Numbered from the stretch's first letter, positions 1 through 9,151 are shown. The stretch: 64,000 nt of DNA from Flavobacterium sp. KACC 22761 (GCF_034058155.1 NZ_CP139148.1:3534001-3598000); one strand, 5' to 3'. The notes: a model not told the origin generated them from the sequence alone. Numbers and translations: made by a program.

Positions 1-31
1 TGATAAAATTTTGCTAAAATTAAATTTAACC

Positions 32-61
32 TTGGGTATTTCTCTGTAAATAGTATTTTTT
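32..61 (+). promoter_or_regulatory. Possible promoter for the M1 peptidase
   Basis: TTG at 32-34 is followed after 19 bases by TATTTTTT at 54-61, close to the Bacteroidota pattern TTG-N19-TAnnTTTG but without the final G. It lies 33 bases before the chosen start at 95. This is a weak match and other AT-rich placements are possible. Confidence 0.35.
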
Positions 62-94
62 TTCATTAATTTGCTACATAAACAGCTAAAAAAT

Positions 95-2362
95 ATGAAA
101 AAGCAATCAGCAAAAGCCTTTTTAACCGCGGCTTTATTTTTTGGGATTTCTTCGTTATGGGCGCAGCAAACTACGCAGGCGACAACAACAAATCCAACAA
201 ACAATTACAATTATCATGATGCCTTTGCTCCGCATTTTTATACTAAAAACGGAACTTCGACACGTACTGCAAGTGGTCAGCCTGGTCCAGAATATTGGCA
301 AAACAGAGCCGATTATCAGATTTCGGCAAAATTGAATGCAGTTACTAACGAAATTACAGGTACAGATGAAATAACTTATACAAACAATAGTCCTGACAAA
401 TTAGGTTTTCTTTGGCTGAATTTAGATCAGAATTTATTTAAAGATGATTCACGAGGAAATGCAGTTGTGCCATTGTCAGGAAGCCGTAATGGCGCTCAAG
501 GTCAGGTTTTTGACGGAGGAAATAAGATTAAATCTGTAAAAATAATTTCAGGAGGCAAAACAAAGACTGAAACAGTTGCTAAATATATCATTACAGATAC
601 AAGAATGCAGATTTTTCTTCCGCAGGAATTAGCGGCAAAAGGAGCTTCTGTAAAAATCAAAATCGAATTCTCATTTATTGCACCTTTTGAAGGATCTGAC
701 AGAATGGGAGTTTTGGAAACTAAAAACGGAAAAATCTTTACAATTGCACAATGGTACCCGCGTATGTGTGTGTATGATGATGTGCGAGGATGGAATACAG
801 CGCCATATTTAGGAGCTTCTGAGTTTTACTTGGAGTACGGAGATTTTGATGTAAAATTGACGGTTCCAGGAAATCAATATGTTGTGGCTTCTGGAGAATT
901 AATTAATGGTGCAGAAGTTCTTTCGGCTGAACAATTAAAGCGTTACAAAGATGCTTCAAATAGTGACAAAACGGTTATGATTCGTACTGCAGATGAAGTT
1001 GCTGCAACTGTAAATACTAATGCAGGAACAGAGAAAACATGGCATTATAAAATCAAAAATGCACGTGATTTTTCTTGGGCGTCATCTTCGGCTTTTATTT
1101 TAGATGGAGCAAAAATCAACTTGCCAAGCGGTAAAAAAGCATTAGCATTGTCAGCATATCCTGTTGAAAGCAACGGAAATGATGCTTACGGTCGTTCAAG
1201 CGAATATGTAAAAGGTGCGATCGAACATTATTCAAAACAATGGTTTGAGTATCCTTATCCAGTAGCTACAAACGTAGCAGGAAATGAAGGCGGAATGGAA
1301 TATCCTGGAATTGTTTTCTGTGGATGGAAGTCTAAGAAAGAGGATCTTTGGGGAGTAACAGACCACGAATTTGGGCACATTTGGTTTCCGATGATTGTGG
1401 GGTCAAACGAAAGATTATTTGCTTGGATGGATGAAGGATTCAATACTTTTATTAATTCGTTGAGCACCGCTGCTTTCAATAATGGAGAATATAAAGAAAA
1501 ACCAACAGATTTGCATGAAGAAGCAGAATCTTTTACTCGTCCTGATTTAGAAACAATTATGAGTTCTCCTGATAATATGAAGGAGGCAAATATAGGTATG
1601 TTGTGTTATTTCAAGCCAAGCGCAGGATTGATTTTATTAAGAGAGCAAGTTTTAGGAAAAGAGCGTTTTGATACGGCTTTTAGAACTTATATTGAGCGTT
1701 GGGCTTATAAACATCCGCAGCCAGATGATTTCTTTAGATCAATGGAAAATGTTGCTGGTGAGGATTTAAGCTGGTTTTGGAGAAGCTGGTATGTAAACAA
1801 CTGGCGTTTTGACCAAGGTATTAATTCTATTAAATATGTGAAAAACGATCCTGCAAAAGGTGTAATTATTACGGTAGAAAATTTTGAAAAAATGCCAATG
1901 CCGATTGTTTTGGATGTTAAAACAAAAAGCGGAAAAGTTACTCGAGTGAATTTGCCAGTAGAAATATGGCAACGTAACAATGACTGGTCTTTCAAACATA
2001 ATTCAACTGAAGAAATTGAAAGCATTACTTTAGACCCAGATCATGCATTTCCTGATTTTAATGAGTCAAATAATGTTTGGACAGCGGGAAAAGGCAAGGT
2101 TGAGCAAGATGTGATTTTAGATGGTTATTTAGGAAATTATTCAACTTCTAAAGCGCCTATAAAAATTGAGTTCACAGAGAAAAACAGTGCTTTATATGCT
2201 GAGTTGACTAATTACCCGAAATTTTCTGTAAAAGCAGTAGCTGGAGAAAAAGATACATTTGAATCAAAAAGAGCAGGAGTGAAGTTTAAATTCAACGAAG
2301 CGAAAACAGCTGTTGACATGATTTTGTCTGATGGTAAAGCAATTCCGTTTACTAAGAATTAA
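95..2362 (+). CDS. Secreted M1-family zinc metallopeptidase
   Basis: Probable aminopeptidase that removes N-terminal residues from peptides outside the cytoplasm. The 755-residue protein begins with a signal peptide ([16 protein letters not shown]... ending near WAQ, about residue 24). The zinc site is HEFGHIWFP at 424-428, with the third ligand Glu447 in WMDEGFN, exactly the M1 spacing HExxH-x18-E. GGMEYPG upstream corresponds to the GxMEN substrate-binding motif. The C-terminal third has no recognised motif. The start at 95 is chosen over an upstream in-frame TTG at 71 because it puts the lysines directly before the hydrophobic core. A strong terminator follows, so it is probably transcribed alone. 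The family is certain; the substrate is unknown. Confidence 0.9.
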   Translation: MKKQSAKAFLTAALFFGISSLWAQQTTQATTTNPTNNYNYHDAFAPHFYTKNGTSTRTASGQPGPEYWQNRADYQISAKLNAVTNEITGTDEITYTNNSPDKLGFLWLNLDQNLFKDDSRGNAVVPLSGSRNGAQGQVFDGGNKIKSVKIISGGKTKTETVAKYIITDTRMQIFLPQELAAKGASVKIKIEFSFIAPFEGSDRMGVLETKNGKIFTIAQWYPRMCVYDDVRGWNTAPYLGASEFYLEYGDFDVKLTVPGNQYVVASGELINGAEVLSAEQLKRYKDASNSDKTVMIRTADEVAATVNTNAGTEKTWHYKIKNARDFSWASSSAFILDGAKINLPSGKKALALSAYPVESNGNDAYGRSSEYVKGAIEHYSKQWFEYPYPVATNVAGNEGGMEYPGIVFCGWKSKKEDLWGVTDHEFGHIWFPMIVGSNERLFAWMDEGFNTFINSLSTAAFNNGEYKEKPTDLHEEAESFTRPDLETIMSSPDNMKEANIGMLCYFKPSAGLILLREQVLGKERFDTAFRTYIERWAYKHPQPDDFFRSMENVAGEDLSWFWRSWYVNNWRFDQGINSIKYVKNDPAKGVIITVENFEKMPMPIVLDVKTKSGKVTRVNLPVEIWQRNNDWSFKHNSTEEIESITLDPDHAFPDFNESNNVWTAGKGKVEQDVILDGYLGNYSTSKAPIKIEFTEKNSALYAELTNYPKFSVKAVAGEKDTFESKRAGVKFKFNEAKTAVDMILSDGKAIPFTKN

Positions 2363-2388
2363 AAAATATAACAGTTTTAAATTGTTTA

Positions 2389-2420
2389 AAACCCGATAGT
2401 TGTCAGCAACTATCGGGTTT
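2389..2420 (+). terminator. Intrinsic terminator after the M1 peptidase gene
   Basis: A perfect 14-bp stem (AAACCCGATAGTTG and its complement) closes a TCAG loop and is followed by a T-rich stretch. It separates the peptidase gene from the arginine cluster promoter. Confidence 0.8.
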
Positions 2421-2476
2421 TGCTTTTAAGGATATTAACAAAACACAAAAAAAATGTTAGAATTTTAATTTTTTGT

Positions 2477-2505
2477 TTTGTGAATAAAAAAAAGATGTAC
2501 TTTTG
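2477..2505 (+). promoter_or_regulatory. Promoter of the arginine cluster
   Basis: TTTG at 2477-2480 and TACTTTTG at 2498-2505, 17 bases apart, match the Bacteroidota housekeeping promoter (TTTG, TAnnTTTG). Transcription should begin near 2510, so the 5' untranslated region before the GNAT gene would be about 325 bases, and the 28-codon ORF at 2511 would start almost at the transcript's first base. Confidence 0.7.
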
Positions 2506-2510
2506 CACCG

Positions 2511-2597
2511 ATGAATAAAATAAGTTTACATATAACTTCTTTGTCACGGACAAACTCACCGATTACTTCTCCCGAAGTACGGACGCTATCTCTATAG
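2511..2597 (+). CDS. Candidate leader peptide, 28 codons
   Basis: An ATG lies about where the transcript starts and opens a 28-codon frame ending in TAG. The peptide contains SRTNSPITSPEVRT and is rich in Thr, Ser and Leu. It has two Arg codons, both CGG, which look rare in neighbouring genes (mostly AGA and CGT). Its position ahead of an amino acid biosynthesis operon, overlapping several possible hairpins, is what is expected of an attenuation leader. Translation is inferred only; it could instead be an incidental frame in a structured RNA leader. Confidence 0.4.
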   Translation: MNKISLHITSLSRTNSPITSPEVRTLSL

Positions 2598-2660
2598 TGT
2601 TCACTGAGTTTTATAGCCGTATATTTATTCATATCCATTTTTCATTTTGAAATCACATAA

Positions 2661-2677
2661 TTTGTCCATTGGACAAA
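2661..2677. promoter_or_regulatory. 17-bp palindrome TTTGTCCATTGGACAAA
   Basis: Perfect 8-bp arms around a single central base, about 160 bases downstream of the predicted transcript start. It could be a protein-binding site or part of the RNA structure; the arm TTTGTCC also complements 2548-2554. Confidence 0.4.
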
Positions 2678-2834
2678 CATATCCTAAAAGTATTTATTAT
2701 TTTGTAAATTTTCTTGATCAAGTTTTTGATTTTGAGAGTGTTACTTCTATTTTGCTTAATTTTATTGGATTCAATTCTGGATTTCAAACGAATCAATATG
2801 CTTTAATTTTTAACTCTAACTTCAATTATTGAAA

Positions 2835-3482
2835 ATGAAGATCTCTATTGTTGTTACCCAGGAAGAACACTTCAAATTCGCACAAGAAATTTGTGATACG
2901 ATAGAATCATCTGCCTTGTTAAGAGGTACGGGGATTGCTAAAAGAACTCCTGAGTACATTCAGAAAAAAATGTCGAATGGTGATGCAATGATTGCTCTGG
3001 CCGATGGAAAATTTGCAGGTTTTTGTTATATCGAAAGCTGGGAACACGGAAAATTCGTGGCACATTCAGGATTAATAGTACATCCTGATTACAGAAGTTT
3101 AGGTTTGGCAAAAAAAATCAAATCAAAAGTTTTTGACTATTCTTTAAAAAGATATCCGGACGCTAAAATATTCGGAATTACAACTGGTTTAGCGGTTATG
3201 AAAATTAACTCTGAACTAGGTTATAAACCGGTCCCATTTTCAGAATTAACAACCGATCCAAGTTTTTGGGCAGGCTGTAAAACTTGTACAAACTTTGAAA
3301 TTCTGCAAAGCAAACAGAACAAAATGTGTCTTTGTACTGGAATGTTGTATGACCCAAAAGAAAAACAAAAAACACCGCCAAAACACCCTTTTAACGAGGC
3401 TGTTTTAAGCAGACTTAAAAAAATTAAACAGGCTTTATTCTTAAACAAAATATTGTCATTTGTTTTTTTATTCAAAATTTAA
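2835..3482 (+). CDS. GNAT acyltransferase heading the arginine cluster (candidate N-acylglutamate synthase)
   Basis: GCN5-type N-acyltransferase of 215 residues. The acyl-CoA fold shows in AHSGLIVHPDYRSLGLAKKI (about 75-95; the acyl-CoA-binding loop is RSLGLA). A Cys-rich segment GCKTCT...MCLCTG (about 145-175) is unusual for GNATs and could bind metal. The cluster has no ArgA or ArgJ, so this gene, first in the operon and 55 bases before argG, is the natural candidate to acylate glutamate with acetyl- or succinyl-CoA. From memory, genetics in Bacteroides and Echinicola points to similar GNATs. ATG at 2835 is preferred to an overlapping TTG at 2829. The last 15 or so residues are hydrophobic and may be a read-through extension. 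Fold is sure, role inferred. Confidence 0.75.
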   Translation: MKISIVVTQEEHFKFAQEICDTIESSALLRGTGIAKRTPEYIQKKMSNGDAMIALADGKFAGFCYIESWEHGKFVAHSGLIVHPDYRSLGLAKKIKSKVFDYSLKRYPDAKIFGITTGLAVMKINSELGYKPVPFSELTTDPSFWAGCKTCTNFEILQSKQNKMCLCTGMLYDPKEKQKTPPKHPFNEAVLSRLKKIKQALFLNKILSFVFLFKI

Positions 3483-3537
3483 TCAAAAAGAAATCTCAAA
3501 CTGCTACATACGAAAGTATTAGCCTAAATTATAAAAA

Positions 3538-4731
3538 ATGAAAAAAGTAGTATTAGCTTATAGCGGAGGATTAGATACCTCGTATTGTTTGAAATATTTA
3601 AAAAATGAAAAAGGATACGAAGTTCACACTGTTCTTGTTGACACAGGAGGATTTTCTGCTGAAGAATTAACAGCTATTGAAAAAAGAGCTTACGAGTTAG
3701 GAAGTGCTCAACACGCCAACTTAACGATTTTAGATAAATATTACGATAAAGCTATAAAATATTTGATTTTCGGAAACGTATTAAAAAATAATACATATCC
3801 TTTATCAGTAAGTGCTGAACGTGTTTTTCAAGCAATTGAAGCTATAAAATACGCGAAAAAAGTTGGTGCAACTGCAATCGCTCACGGAAGTACTGGTGCA
3901 GGAAATGATCAAATTCGTTTTGATTTGATTTTCCAGACTATAGCTCCGGAAATCGAAATCATTACGCCAATTAGAGATTTAAAATTATCTAGACAAGAAG
4001 AAGTAGATTATTTGGCTCAAAATGGAGTTCACTATTCTTGGGAAAAAGCACAATATTCTATCAATAAAGGACTTTGGGGAACAAGCGTTGGAGGAAAAGA
4101 AACTTTGACTTCAAGCCAGCCATTGCCAAGTGAAGCTTATCCTTCTCAATTGCAAAAAGAAGGAGAGGAAAAAGTAACTCTTCATTTTGAACAAGGAGAA
4201 TTAGTTGGTTTAAACGGAAAAACTGATAAACCTTCAAATAATATCGTAGGGCTGGAAAAACTGGCAAGTGCTTACGCAATTGGTAGAGATATTCACGTTG
4301 GTGATACGATTATCGGAATTAAAGGAAGAGTTGGTTTCGAAGCTGCTGCTCCGTTAATTATCATTAAAGCACACCATTTGTTAGAGAAACACACTCTTGG
4401 AAAATGGCAACAATATTGGAAAGAACAATTAGGAAACTGGTACGGAATGTTATTCCACGAAGGTCAGTTCTTAGATCCAGTTATGAGAAATATTGAAACT
4501 TTCTTGCAGGATACTCAAAAAACAGTAAATGGAACAGTAACAGTTTCATTAAAACCATATCATTTCTCACTTGACGGAATCGAATCTGAAAATGATTTGA
4601 TGAACACAGGTTTCGGTCAGTACGGCGAAATGAACAATGCTTGGACATCTGACGATGCAAAAGGATTTATCAAGATTTTAGGAAATGCACAAAACATATT
4701 CTCATCTGTAAACAAATTAGATCATGATTAA
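3538..4731 (+). CDS. argG: Argininosuccinate synthase
   Basis: Joins citrulline and aspartate with ATP to give argininosuccinate, the penultimate step to arginine, in the cytoplasm. The 397-residue protein carries the N-terminal PP-loop ATP site AYSGGLDTSYC (about 6-16) and the conserved HGSTGAGNDQIRFD block (about 118-131). Length matches the shorter bacterial form. It starts 55 bases after the GNAT gene and overlaps argC by 8 bases, which implies translational coupling and places it firmly in the arginine operon. Confidence 0.96.
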   Translation: MKKVVLAYSGGLDTSYCLKYLKNEKGYEVHTVLVDTGGFSAEELTAIEKRAYELGSAQHANLTILDKYYDKAIKYLIFGNVLKNNTYPLSVSAERVFQAIEAIKYAKKVGATAIAHGSTGAGNDQIRFDLIFQTIAPEIEIITPIRDLKLSRQEEVDYLAQNGVHYSWEKAQYSINKGLWGTSVGGKETLTSSQPLPSEAYPSQLQKEGEEKVTLHFEQGELVGLNGKTDKPSNNIVGLEKLASAYAIGRDIHVGDTIIGIKGRVGFEAAAPLIIIKAHHLLEKHTLGKWQQYWKEQLGNWYGMLFHEGQFLDPVMRNIETFLQDTQKTVNGTVTVSLKPYHFSLDGIESENDLMNTGFGQYGEMNNAWTSDDAKGFIKILGNAQNIFSSVNKLDHD

Positions 4732-5701
4732 TGTCGGAATTATTGGTGGTTCGGGCTACACGGCCGGAGAACTCATCAGAATTTTAATGTATCATCCCAA
4801 AGTAAACATCGATTTTGTTTACAGTACAACAAACGCTGGAAAGCCTCTTTCTGTAGCACACCACGATTTGATGGGTGATATCGAAATGAATTTCACAGCC
4901 GAAATCAACCCAAATGTGAATGTTGTTTTCTTGTGTTTAGGTCACGGAAAATCGATTTCATTTTTGAAAGAAAATCAGTTTGCTAATCATACCAAAATCA
5001 TCGATTTAGGAAATGATTTCAGATTGAACAAAGATGCGCATTTTGAAGGAAAAGATTTTGTTTACGGTTTGCCTGAAATCAATAAAGCCGAAATCAAAAA
5101 GACGAATTATATAGCGAATCCAGGTTGTTTTGCAACTGCTATTCAGTTGGCTTTATTGCCTTTAGCAAAACATAATTTGTTGAATAATGATGTTCATATT
5201 AATGCTACAACTGGAAGCACAGGAGCAGGAGTAAGTCTTTCAGAAACTTCTCATTTCAGCTGGAGAAACAATAATATGTCGCATTACAAAGCTTTTGAAC
5301 ACCAACATTTAGGAGAAATTTCAGAAAGTTTAGTTCAGTTGCAGGATGATTTTGACAGCGAATTGCTTTTTATTCCGAACAGAGGAGATTTCCCAAGAGG
5401 AATTTTTGCAACTTTATATACAGTTTGCGACGATAGTTTGGAACAATTAGTAGCAAAATACGAAGAGTTCTATAAAAACGAACCTTTTGTAACCGTTACC
5501 ACAACAAACATCAATATGAAACAGGTGGTGCAAACGAATAAATGTATTATTAGTTTATTGAAAAAAGGAAACCGGGTTCTCATAACATCAATTATAGATA
5601 ACTTAACCAAAGGTGCTTCAGGACAAGCAATTCAAAACATGAATTTAATGTTCGGATTAGAAGAAACCACAGGTTTACATTTGAAACCAAGCGGATTTTA
5701 G
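4724..5701 (+). CDS. argC: N-acyl-gamma-glutamyl-phosphate reductase
   Basis: Reduces N-acylglutamyl phosphate to the semialdehyde with NADPH, the third step of the acylated ornithine branch. The 325-residue protein has the dinucleotide-binding GGSGYTAGELIR (about 8-19) and the catalytic cysteine in NPGCFATA (Cys135). It begins inside the last codons of argG (8-base overlap). The natural substrate may be succinylated rather than acetylated, given the ArgF' enzyme downstream; nothing in this sequence decides that. Confidence 0.95.
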   Translation: MINVGIIGGSGYTAGELIRILMYHPKVNIDFVYSTTNAGKPLSVAHHDLMGDIEMNFTAEINPNVNVVFLCLGHGKSISFLKENQFANHTKIIDLGNDFRLNKDAHFEGKDFVYGLPEINKAEIKKTNYIANPGCFATAIQLALLPLAKHNLLNNDVHINATTGSTGAGVSLSETSHFSWRNNNMSHYKAFEHQHLGEISESLVQLQDDFDSELLFIPNRGDFPRGIFATLYTVCDDSLEQLVAKYEEFYKNEPFVTVTTTNINMKQVVQTNKCIISLLKKGNRVLITSIIDNLTKGASGQAIQNMNLMFGLEETTGLHLKPSGF

Positions 5702-5715
5702 ATTGTTGGTTAACC

Positions 5716-5763
5716 GTTTAATCGTTAATTCGGTTAATCGATTAAACAAATCAACGATTAAAC
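5716..5763. repeat. Intergenic inverted repeat before argD
   Basis: Perfect 11-bp arms GTTTAATCGTT (5716-5726) and its complement (5753-5763) lie in a spacer made of variants of TTAATCG. The right arm ends 19 bases before the argD start. The same words build the longer repeat before proA. Confidence 0.8.
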
Positions 5764-5782
5764 AATTAAACAAAAAACAAAA

Positions 5783-6916
5783 ATGAACTTATTCAACGTT
5801 TACCCATTATACGACATAACTCCAGTAAAAGCAGTAGATTGTACAATTATTGACGACAAAGGAGTAGAATATTTAGATTTATACAGCGGACATGGTGTGA
5901 TTTCTATCGGACACACACAGCCGGATTATGTAGCAAAATTGAAGAATCAGATAGATAATTTAGGATTTTATTCTAATGCGATTCAGAATCCTTTGCAGGT
6001 AGAATTGGCTCAGAAATTAGGAAAACTTTCTGGTCTTGAAGATTACGAATTGTTTTTATGCAGTTCTGGAGCTGAAGCCAATGAAAATGCTTTAAAATTA
6101 GCTTCTTTCCATAACGGAAAATCAAGAGTTGTGGCTTTTCATAACTCTTTTCATGGAAGAACTTCTGCAGCAGTTGCCGTTACAGATAACAAGAAAATTG
6201 TTGCGCCAATCAATGCTCAGCAAGAAGTAACGTTTTTACCTCTAAACCAAATTGAATTAGTTGAAGCTGAATTGGCTAAAGGTGATGTTACAGCTGTAAT
6301 TATCGAAGGAATTCAGGGAGTTGGAGGTTTAGATCAAGGAACAACTGAGTTTTTTCAGGCTTTAGAAAAAGCATGTAAAAAACATGATGTGGTTTTAATT
6401 TTAGATGAAGTACAATCTGGATACGGAAGAAGCGGGAAATTCTTTGCTTTCCAACATCACGGAATCAACGCCGATATTATTTCAGTTGCAAAAGGAATGG
6501 GGAACGGTTTTCCTGTTGGAGCGATCTTAATTTCTCCAAAATTTGAAGCAAGTTTCGGATTATTAGGAACAACTTTCGGAGGAAGTCACTTGTCTTGTGC
6601 AGCAGGAATTGCGGTTTTAGATGTAATTGAAAAATTGGATTTACAGAAAAATGTAAACGAAATTTATGAATACTTCTTAGAAAAAATCAAAGAAGTTCCG
6701 GGAATCAAACAAGTAAAAGGAAAAGGTTTAATGCTTGGAGTTGAATTTGATTTTGATGTTGCGGCTTTGAGAAAGAAATTAATCATCGAAAAACACATTT
6801 TTACAGGAAGTGCCAACAATAAAAATCTATTAAGAATTTTACCGCCTTTAACTGTGAAAAAATCAGATATTGATACGTTTGTAAAAGCTTTAAAAGAAAG
6901 TTTAGAAGAACTTTAA
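5783..6916 (+). CDS. argD: Acylornithine aminotransferase (class III, PLP)
   Basis: Moves an amino group from glutamate to N-acylglutamate semialdehyde to form N-acylornithine. The 377-residue protein shows the class III pattern: SSGAEANENALKLA (phosphate-binding turn, about 94-107), ILDEVQSGYGRSG (about 210-222) and the PLP-lysine segment SVAKGMGNGFPVGA (about 235-248). Context (argC before, argF' after) supports ArgD rather than a GABA or ornithine aminotransferase. Whether it prefers acetyl- or succinyl-ornithine cannot be read from the sequence. Confidence 0.92.
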   Translation: MNLFNVYPLYDITPVKAVDCTIIDDKGVEYLDLYSGHGVISIGHTQPDYVAKLKNQIDNLGFYSNAIQNPLQVELAQKLGKLSGLEDYELFLCSSGAEANENALKLASFHNGKSRVVAFHNSFHGRTSAAVAVTDNKKIVAPINAQQEVTFLPLNQIELVEAELAKGDVTAVIIEGIQGVGGLDQGTTEFFQALEKACKKHDVVLILDEVQSGYGRSGKFFAFQHHGINADIISVAKGMGNGFPVGAILISPKFEASFGLLGTTFGGSHLSCAAGIAVLDVIEKLDLQKNVNEIYEYFLEKIKEVPGIKQVKGKGLMLGVEFDFDVAALRKKLIIEKHIFTGSANNKNLLRILPPLTVKKSDIDTFVKALKESLEEL

Positions 6917-6918
6917 TC

Positions 6919-6974
6919 GTTTAATCGTTAATTCGTTTAATCGATTAACCGGTTAAACGAATTAACGATTAAAC
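6919..6974. repeat. Perfect 22-bp inverted repeat before proA
   Basis: The segment 6919-6940 is the exact reverse complement of 6953-6974, separated by 12 bases that are themselves palindromic words (TCGATTAACCGG). It shares TTAATCGTTAATTCG with the spacer before argD. No T-run follows, so it does not look like a standard terminator. Confidence 0.9.
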
Positions 6975-6998
6975 CAACTAACCAATTAAACCAAAAAA

Positions 6999-8192
6999 AT
7001 GAATCCATTATCAATTGAAAAACGCAATCTAGTTCTGCGGACTATGGCAAAGCTGGTCGAACAGGAGCGGAATCAGATAATCCTAACCAATCAGGAAGAT
7101 CTTGCTGATTACGACGGCTCAGATTTAGCGATGGAAGAACGCTTAAAAGTAGATGATAAAAAAGTAGACGAAATGATTTTATCATTAAACCAATTAGCTT
7201 CTCAGGAAGATCCCGTTGGCGTTGAGCGTTTTCATTTTACTCATGATAATGGAATAAAGGTGGTGAACAAAACAGCTGCTTTCGGAACGATTTTAATTAT
7301 TTATGAATCTCGCCCAGACGTTACAATCGAAGCGGGAGGAATCGCTTTTAAATCCGGAAATAAAATTTTATTAAAAGGCGGAAAAGAGTCTTTAAAATCA
7401 AACTTAAAAATCGTAAGCCTTTGGCATAAAGCTTTAGAAGAAAACGGAGTTTCGAAAGACTGGGTCGAATATCTGAATTATAACAGAACAGAAACTCAGG
7501 CTTTTCTAGAAAAACCAACTCAAAAAGTTGATTTAATAGTTCCAAGAGGTGGAGAGAAATTAATTGAGTTTGTAAAAGCGCATGCAACTTGTCCTGTAAT
7601 TGTGAGCGGACGCGGAAATAATTTTGTTTACGTTCATGAAAAAGCGGACACAGACTTAGCTTTGAAGGTGATTTTAAATGCTAAAACTGCTAAAATATCG
7701 GCTTGTAATGCTCTAGATAAAGTTTTAATCGACTCGAAGCTTCCTAATTTTGAAGGTTTCACAGCAATGTTAATTGAAGCCTTAATTGAAGCAAAAGTTG
7801 AAGTTATTGTAGATCAATCTTTAGCAAATTTTGAAAATACCAAAACGTTACAAAACGAAGATATTTGGTACGAAGAATTTCTAGATTATAAAATTGTAAT
7901 CGGAACAATCGATTCCCAAGAGCATGCCATTGATATGATTAATAAATACTGCGGAGGACATTCAGCAGCAATTATTACCAGAGATAACGAAGCAGCACAG
8001 CAGTTTATGGAATCAGTAGACGCAGCAGCAGTTTACCAAAATGCTTCAACCCGTTTCACAGACGGCGGACAATTTGGTCTTGGCGGAGAATTAGCAATAA
8101 GCACCGATAAATTACATCAAAGAGGACCAATTGGTTTACAGCATTTAGTAACCAACAAATGGTATGTTTACGGAGAAGGACAAATTAGGTAA
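6999..8192 (+). CDS. proA: Glutamate-5-semialdehyde dehydrogenase (gamma-glutamyl phosphate reductase)
   Basis: Second step of proline synthesis: NADPH reduction of gamma-glutamyl phosphate. The 397-residue aldehyde-dehydrogenase-fold protein has ESRPDVTIEAGG (about 103-114), the catalytic cysteine in KISACNALDK (Cys236), and the C-terminal GPIGLQHLVTNKWYVYG typical of ProA. It sits between argD and proB, so proline genes are embedded in the arginine cluster, sharing glutamate as precursor. Confidence 0.95.
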   Translation: MNPLSIEKRNLVLRTMAKLVEQERNQIILTNQEDLADYDGSDLAMEERLKVDDKKVDEMILSLNQLASQEDPVGVERFHFTHDNGIKVVNKTAAFGTILIIYESRPDVTIEAGGIAFKSGNKILLKGGKESLKSNLKIVSLWHKALEENGVSKDWVEYLNYNRTETQAFLEKPTQKVDLIVPRGGEKLIEFVKAHATCPVIVSGRGNNFVYVHEKADTDLALKVILNAKTAKISACNALDKVLIDSKLPNFEGFTAMLIEALIEAKVEVIVDQSLANFENTKTLQNEDIWYEEFLDYKIVIGTIDSQEHAIDMINKYCGGHSAAIITRDNEAAQQFMESVDAAAVYQNASTRFTDGGQFGLGGELAISTDKLHQRGPIGLQHLVTNKWYVYGEGQIR

Positions 8193-8389
8193 TTGAGATA
8201 ATTTGAAAATTGAGGCAATTAGATATTCAATAATTAGAATTTTAGATTTGGTTTGCCATGAATTAAACTAATTCACACAAATTATTTTTTATTAAGATGC
8301 TGAATAAATTAGCGTCAATTTGTATAATTCGTGGAAAAAAAAACATAAAAACTTAGTGCCTTAGCGCCTTCGTGGCAAAAACAAAAGAC
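8193..8389. repeat. Word-repeat spacer before proB
   Basis: A gap of about 200 bases with no gene. It ends in CTTAGTGCCTTAGCGCCTTC followed by GTGGCAAAA (8352-8380), nearly identical to the spacer before argE (11315-11343), and stops about 10 bases before the proB ATG. It also contains AATTAG/CTAATT words that can pair with one another. Confidence 0.6.
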
Positions 8390-9151
8390 ATGGCAAAAAA
8401 ACGGATTTTATTAAAAATAGGAAGTAATACTTTAACCAAGGAAACCAATCATATTTCGCGGGGAAAGATTGAAGACCTCGGAATACAGATTGCGGCTTTA
8501 AACGACGAATATGAATTTATCATAGTAAGTTCTGGAGCAATTGCGGCAGCAAAGCAATTTGTAAAACTGGACAATCAAGACAAAGATGTTTTTGTAAAGC
8601 AGGCTTTAGCTTCAATTGGACAGCCTCATTTAATGCGAATTTACAATGAGAATTTCAAAGATTTAGGGTTAAATACGTCACAGTGTTTACTTTCTTATTC
8701 TGATTTTGAAAAAGAGCAGACTAAAAAGAACATTGTAAATACGATTAATGTATTGGTTAAAAACAATTACATTCCGATTATCAATGAAAATGATACCGTT
8801 GCGACAGATGAGATTCGGTTTGGAGATAATGACAAATTAGCAGCTTTAACAGCGGTTCTTTTAAATGTTGACATTCTTATTATTGCAACCAATACAAACG
8901 GGATTTATACCAAAGAATCAATTCATAATGAAAATCCAGAAACGATAAAATTGGTAAATGATTTAAAAACGCTCGAAAAAGAAATCGGAGATTCAAAATC
9001 ATCACATGGAACAGGAGGGATGCAGTCTAAAATAGAAGCAGCAGCAATTTCAAAAGCAGCAAATATAGAAACTTGGATCGTGAATGGGTTAAATGATAAT
9101 TTTATTCTAAAAGCATTAAAGGAAGAAATTCCTTTTACAAAAATAATCTAA
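8390..9151 (+). CDS. proB: Glutamate 5-kinase without PUA domain
   Basis: Phosphorylates glutamate to start proline synthesis. The 253-residue amino acid kinase shows LLKIGSNTLT (about 6-15), the FIIVSSGAIAAA nucleotide-site block, NENDTVATDEIRFGDND (about 143-159) and GTGGMQSKIEAA (about 211-222). It stops at the end of the kinase domain; many bacterial ProB proteins continue with a C-terminal PUA domain of about 100 residues, absent here. ATG at 8390 is chosen over a GTG at 8372 that lies within the repeat word GTGGCAAAA. Confidence 0.93.
   Translation: MAKKRILLKIGSNTLTKETNHISRGKIEDLGIQIAALNDEYEFIIVSSGAIAAAKQFVKLDNQDKDVFVKQALASIGQPHLMRIYNENFKDLGLNTSQCLLSYSDFEKEQTKKNIVNTINVLVKNNYIPIINENDTVATDEIRFGDNDKLAALTAVLLNVDILIIATNTNGIYTKESIHNENPETIKLVNDLKTLEKEIGDSKSSHGTGGMQSKIEAAAISKAANIETWIVNGLNDNFILKALKEEIPFTKII

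Larger units (their letters stand above)
2506..2834 (+). promoter_or_regulatory. Structured 5' leader region of the arginine cluster
   Basis: This is the long gap before the GNAT gene. Visible structures are: ATGAATAAA (2511-2519) pairing with TTTATTCAT (2624-2632), which would hide the leader ORF start; a TACTTC/GAAGTA hairpin with a TCCC loop at 2564-2579; a stem between 2578-2589 and 2613-2621; and the palindrome at 2661-2677, whose TTTGTCC arm could also pair with GGACAAA at 2548-2554. Several pairings exclude one another, as in attenuators. No T-run terminator is evident. The AT-rich remainder (2680-2834) shows nothing else. It matches no riboswitch I know. Confidence 0.45.

Noticed and set aside
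1705..2025. Antisense 106-codon ORF inside the M1 peptidase gene
   Set aside because: Fully covered by the peptidase frame, no promoter or family match; a shadow frame.
2647..2832. 61-codon ORF upstream of the GNAT gene, starting at TTG
   Set aside because: Starts inside the region before the 17-bp palindrome, F/N-rich low-complexity product, ends at the GNAT start without independent signals; likely chance in AT-rich leader DNA.
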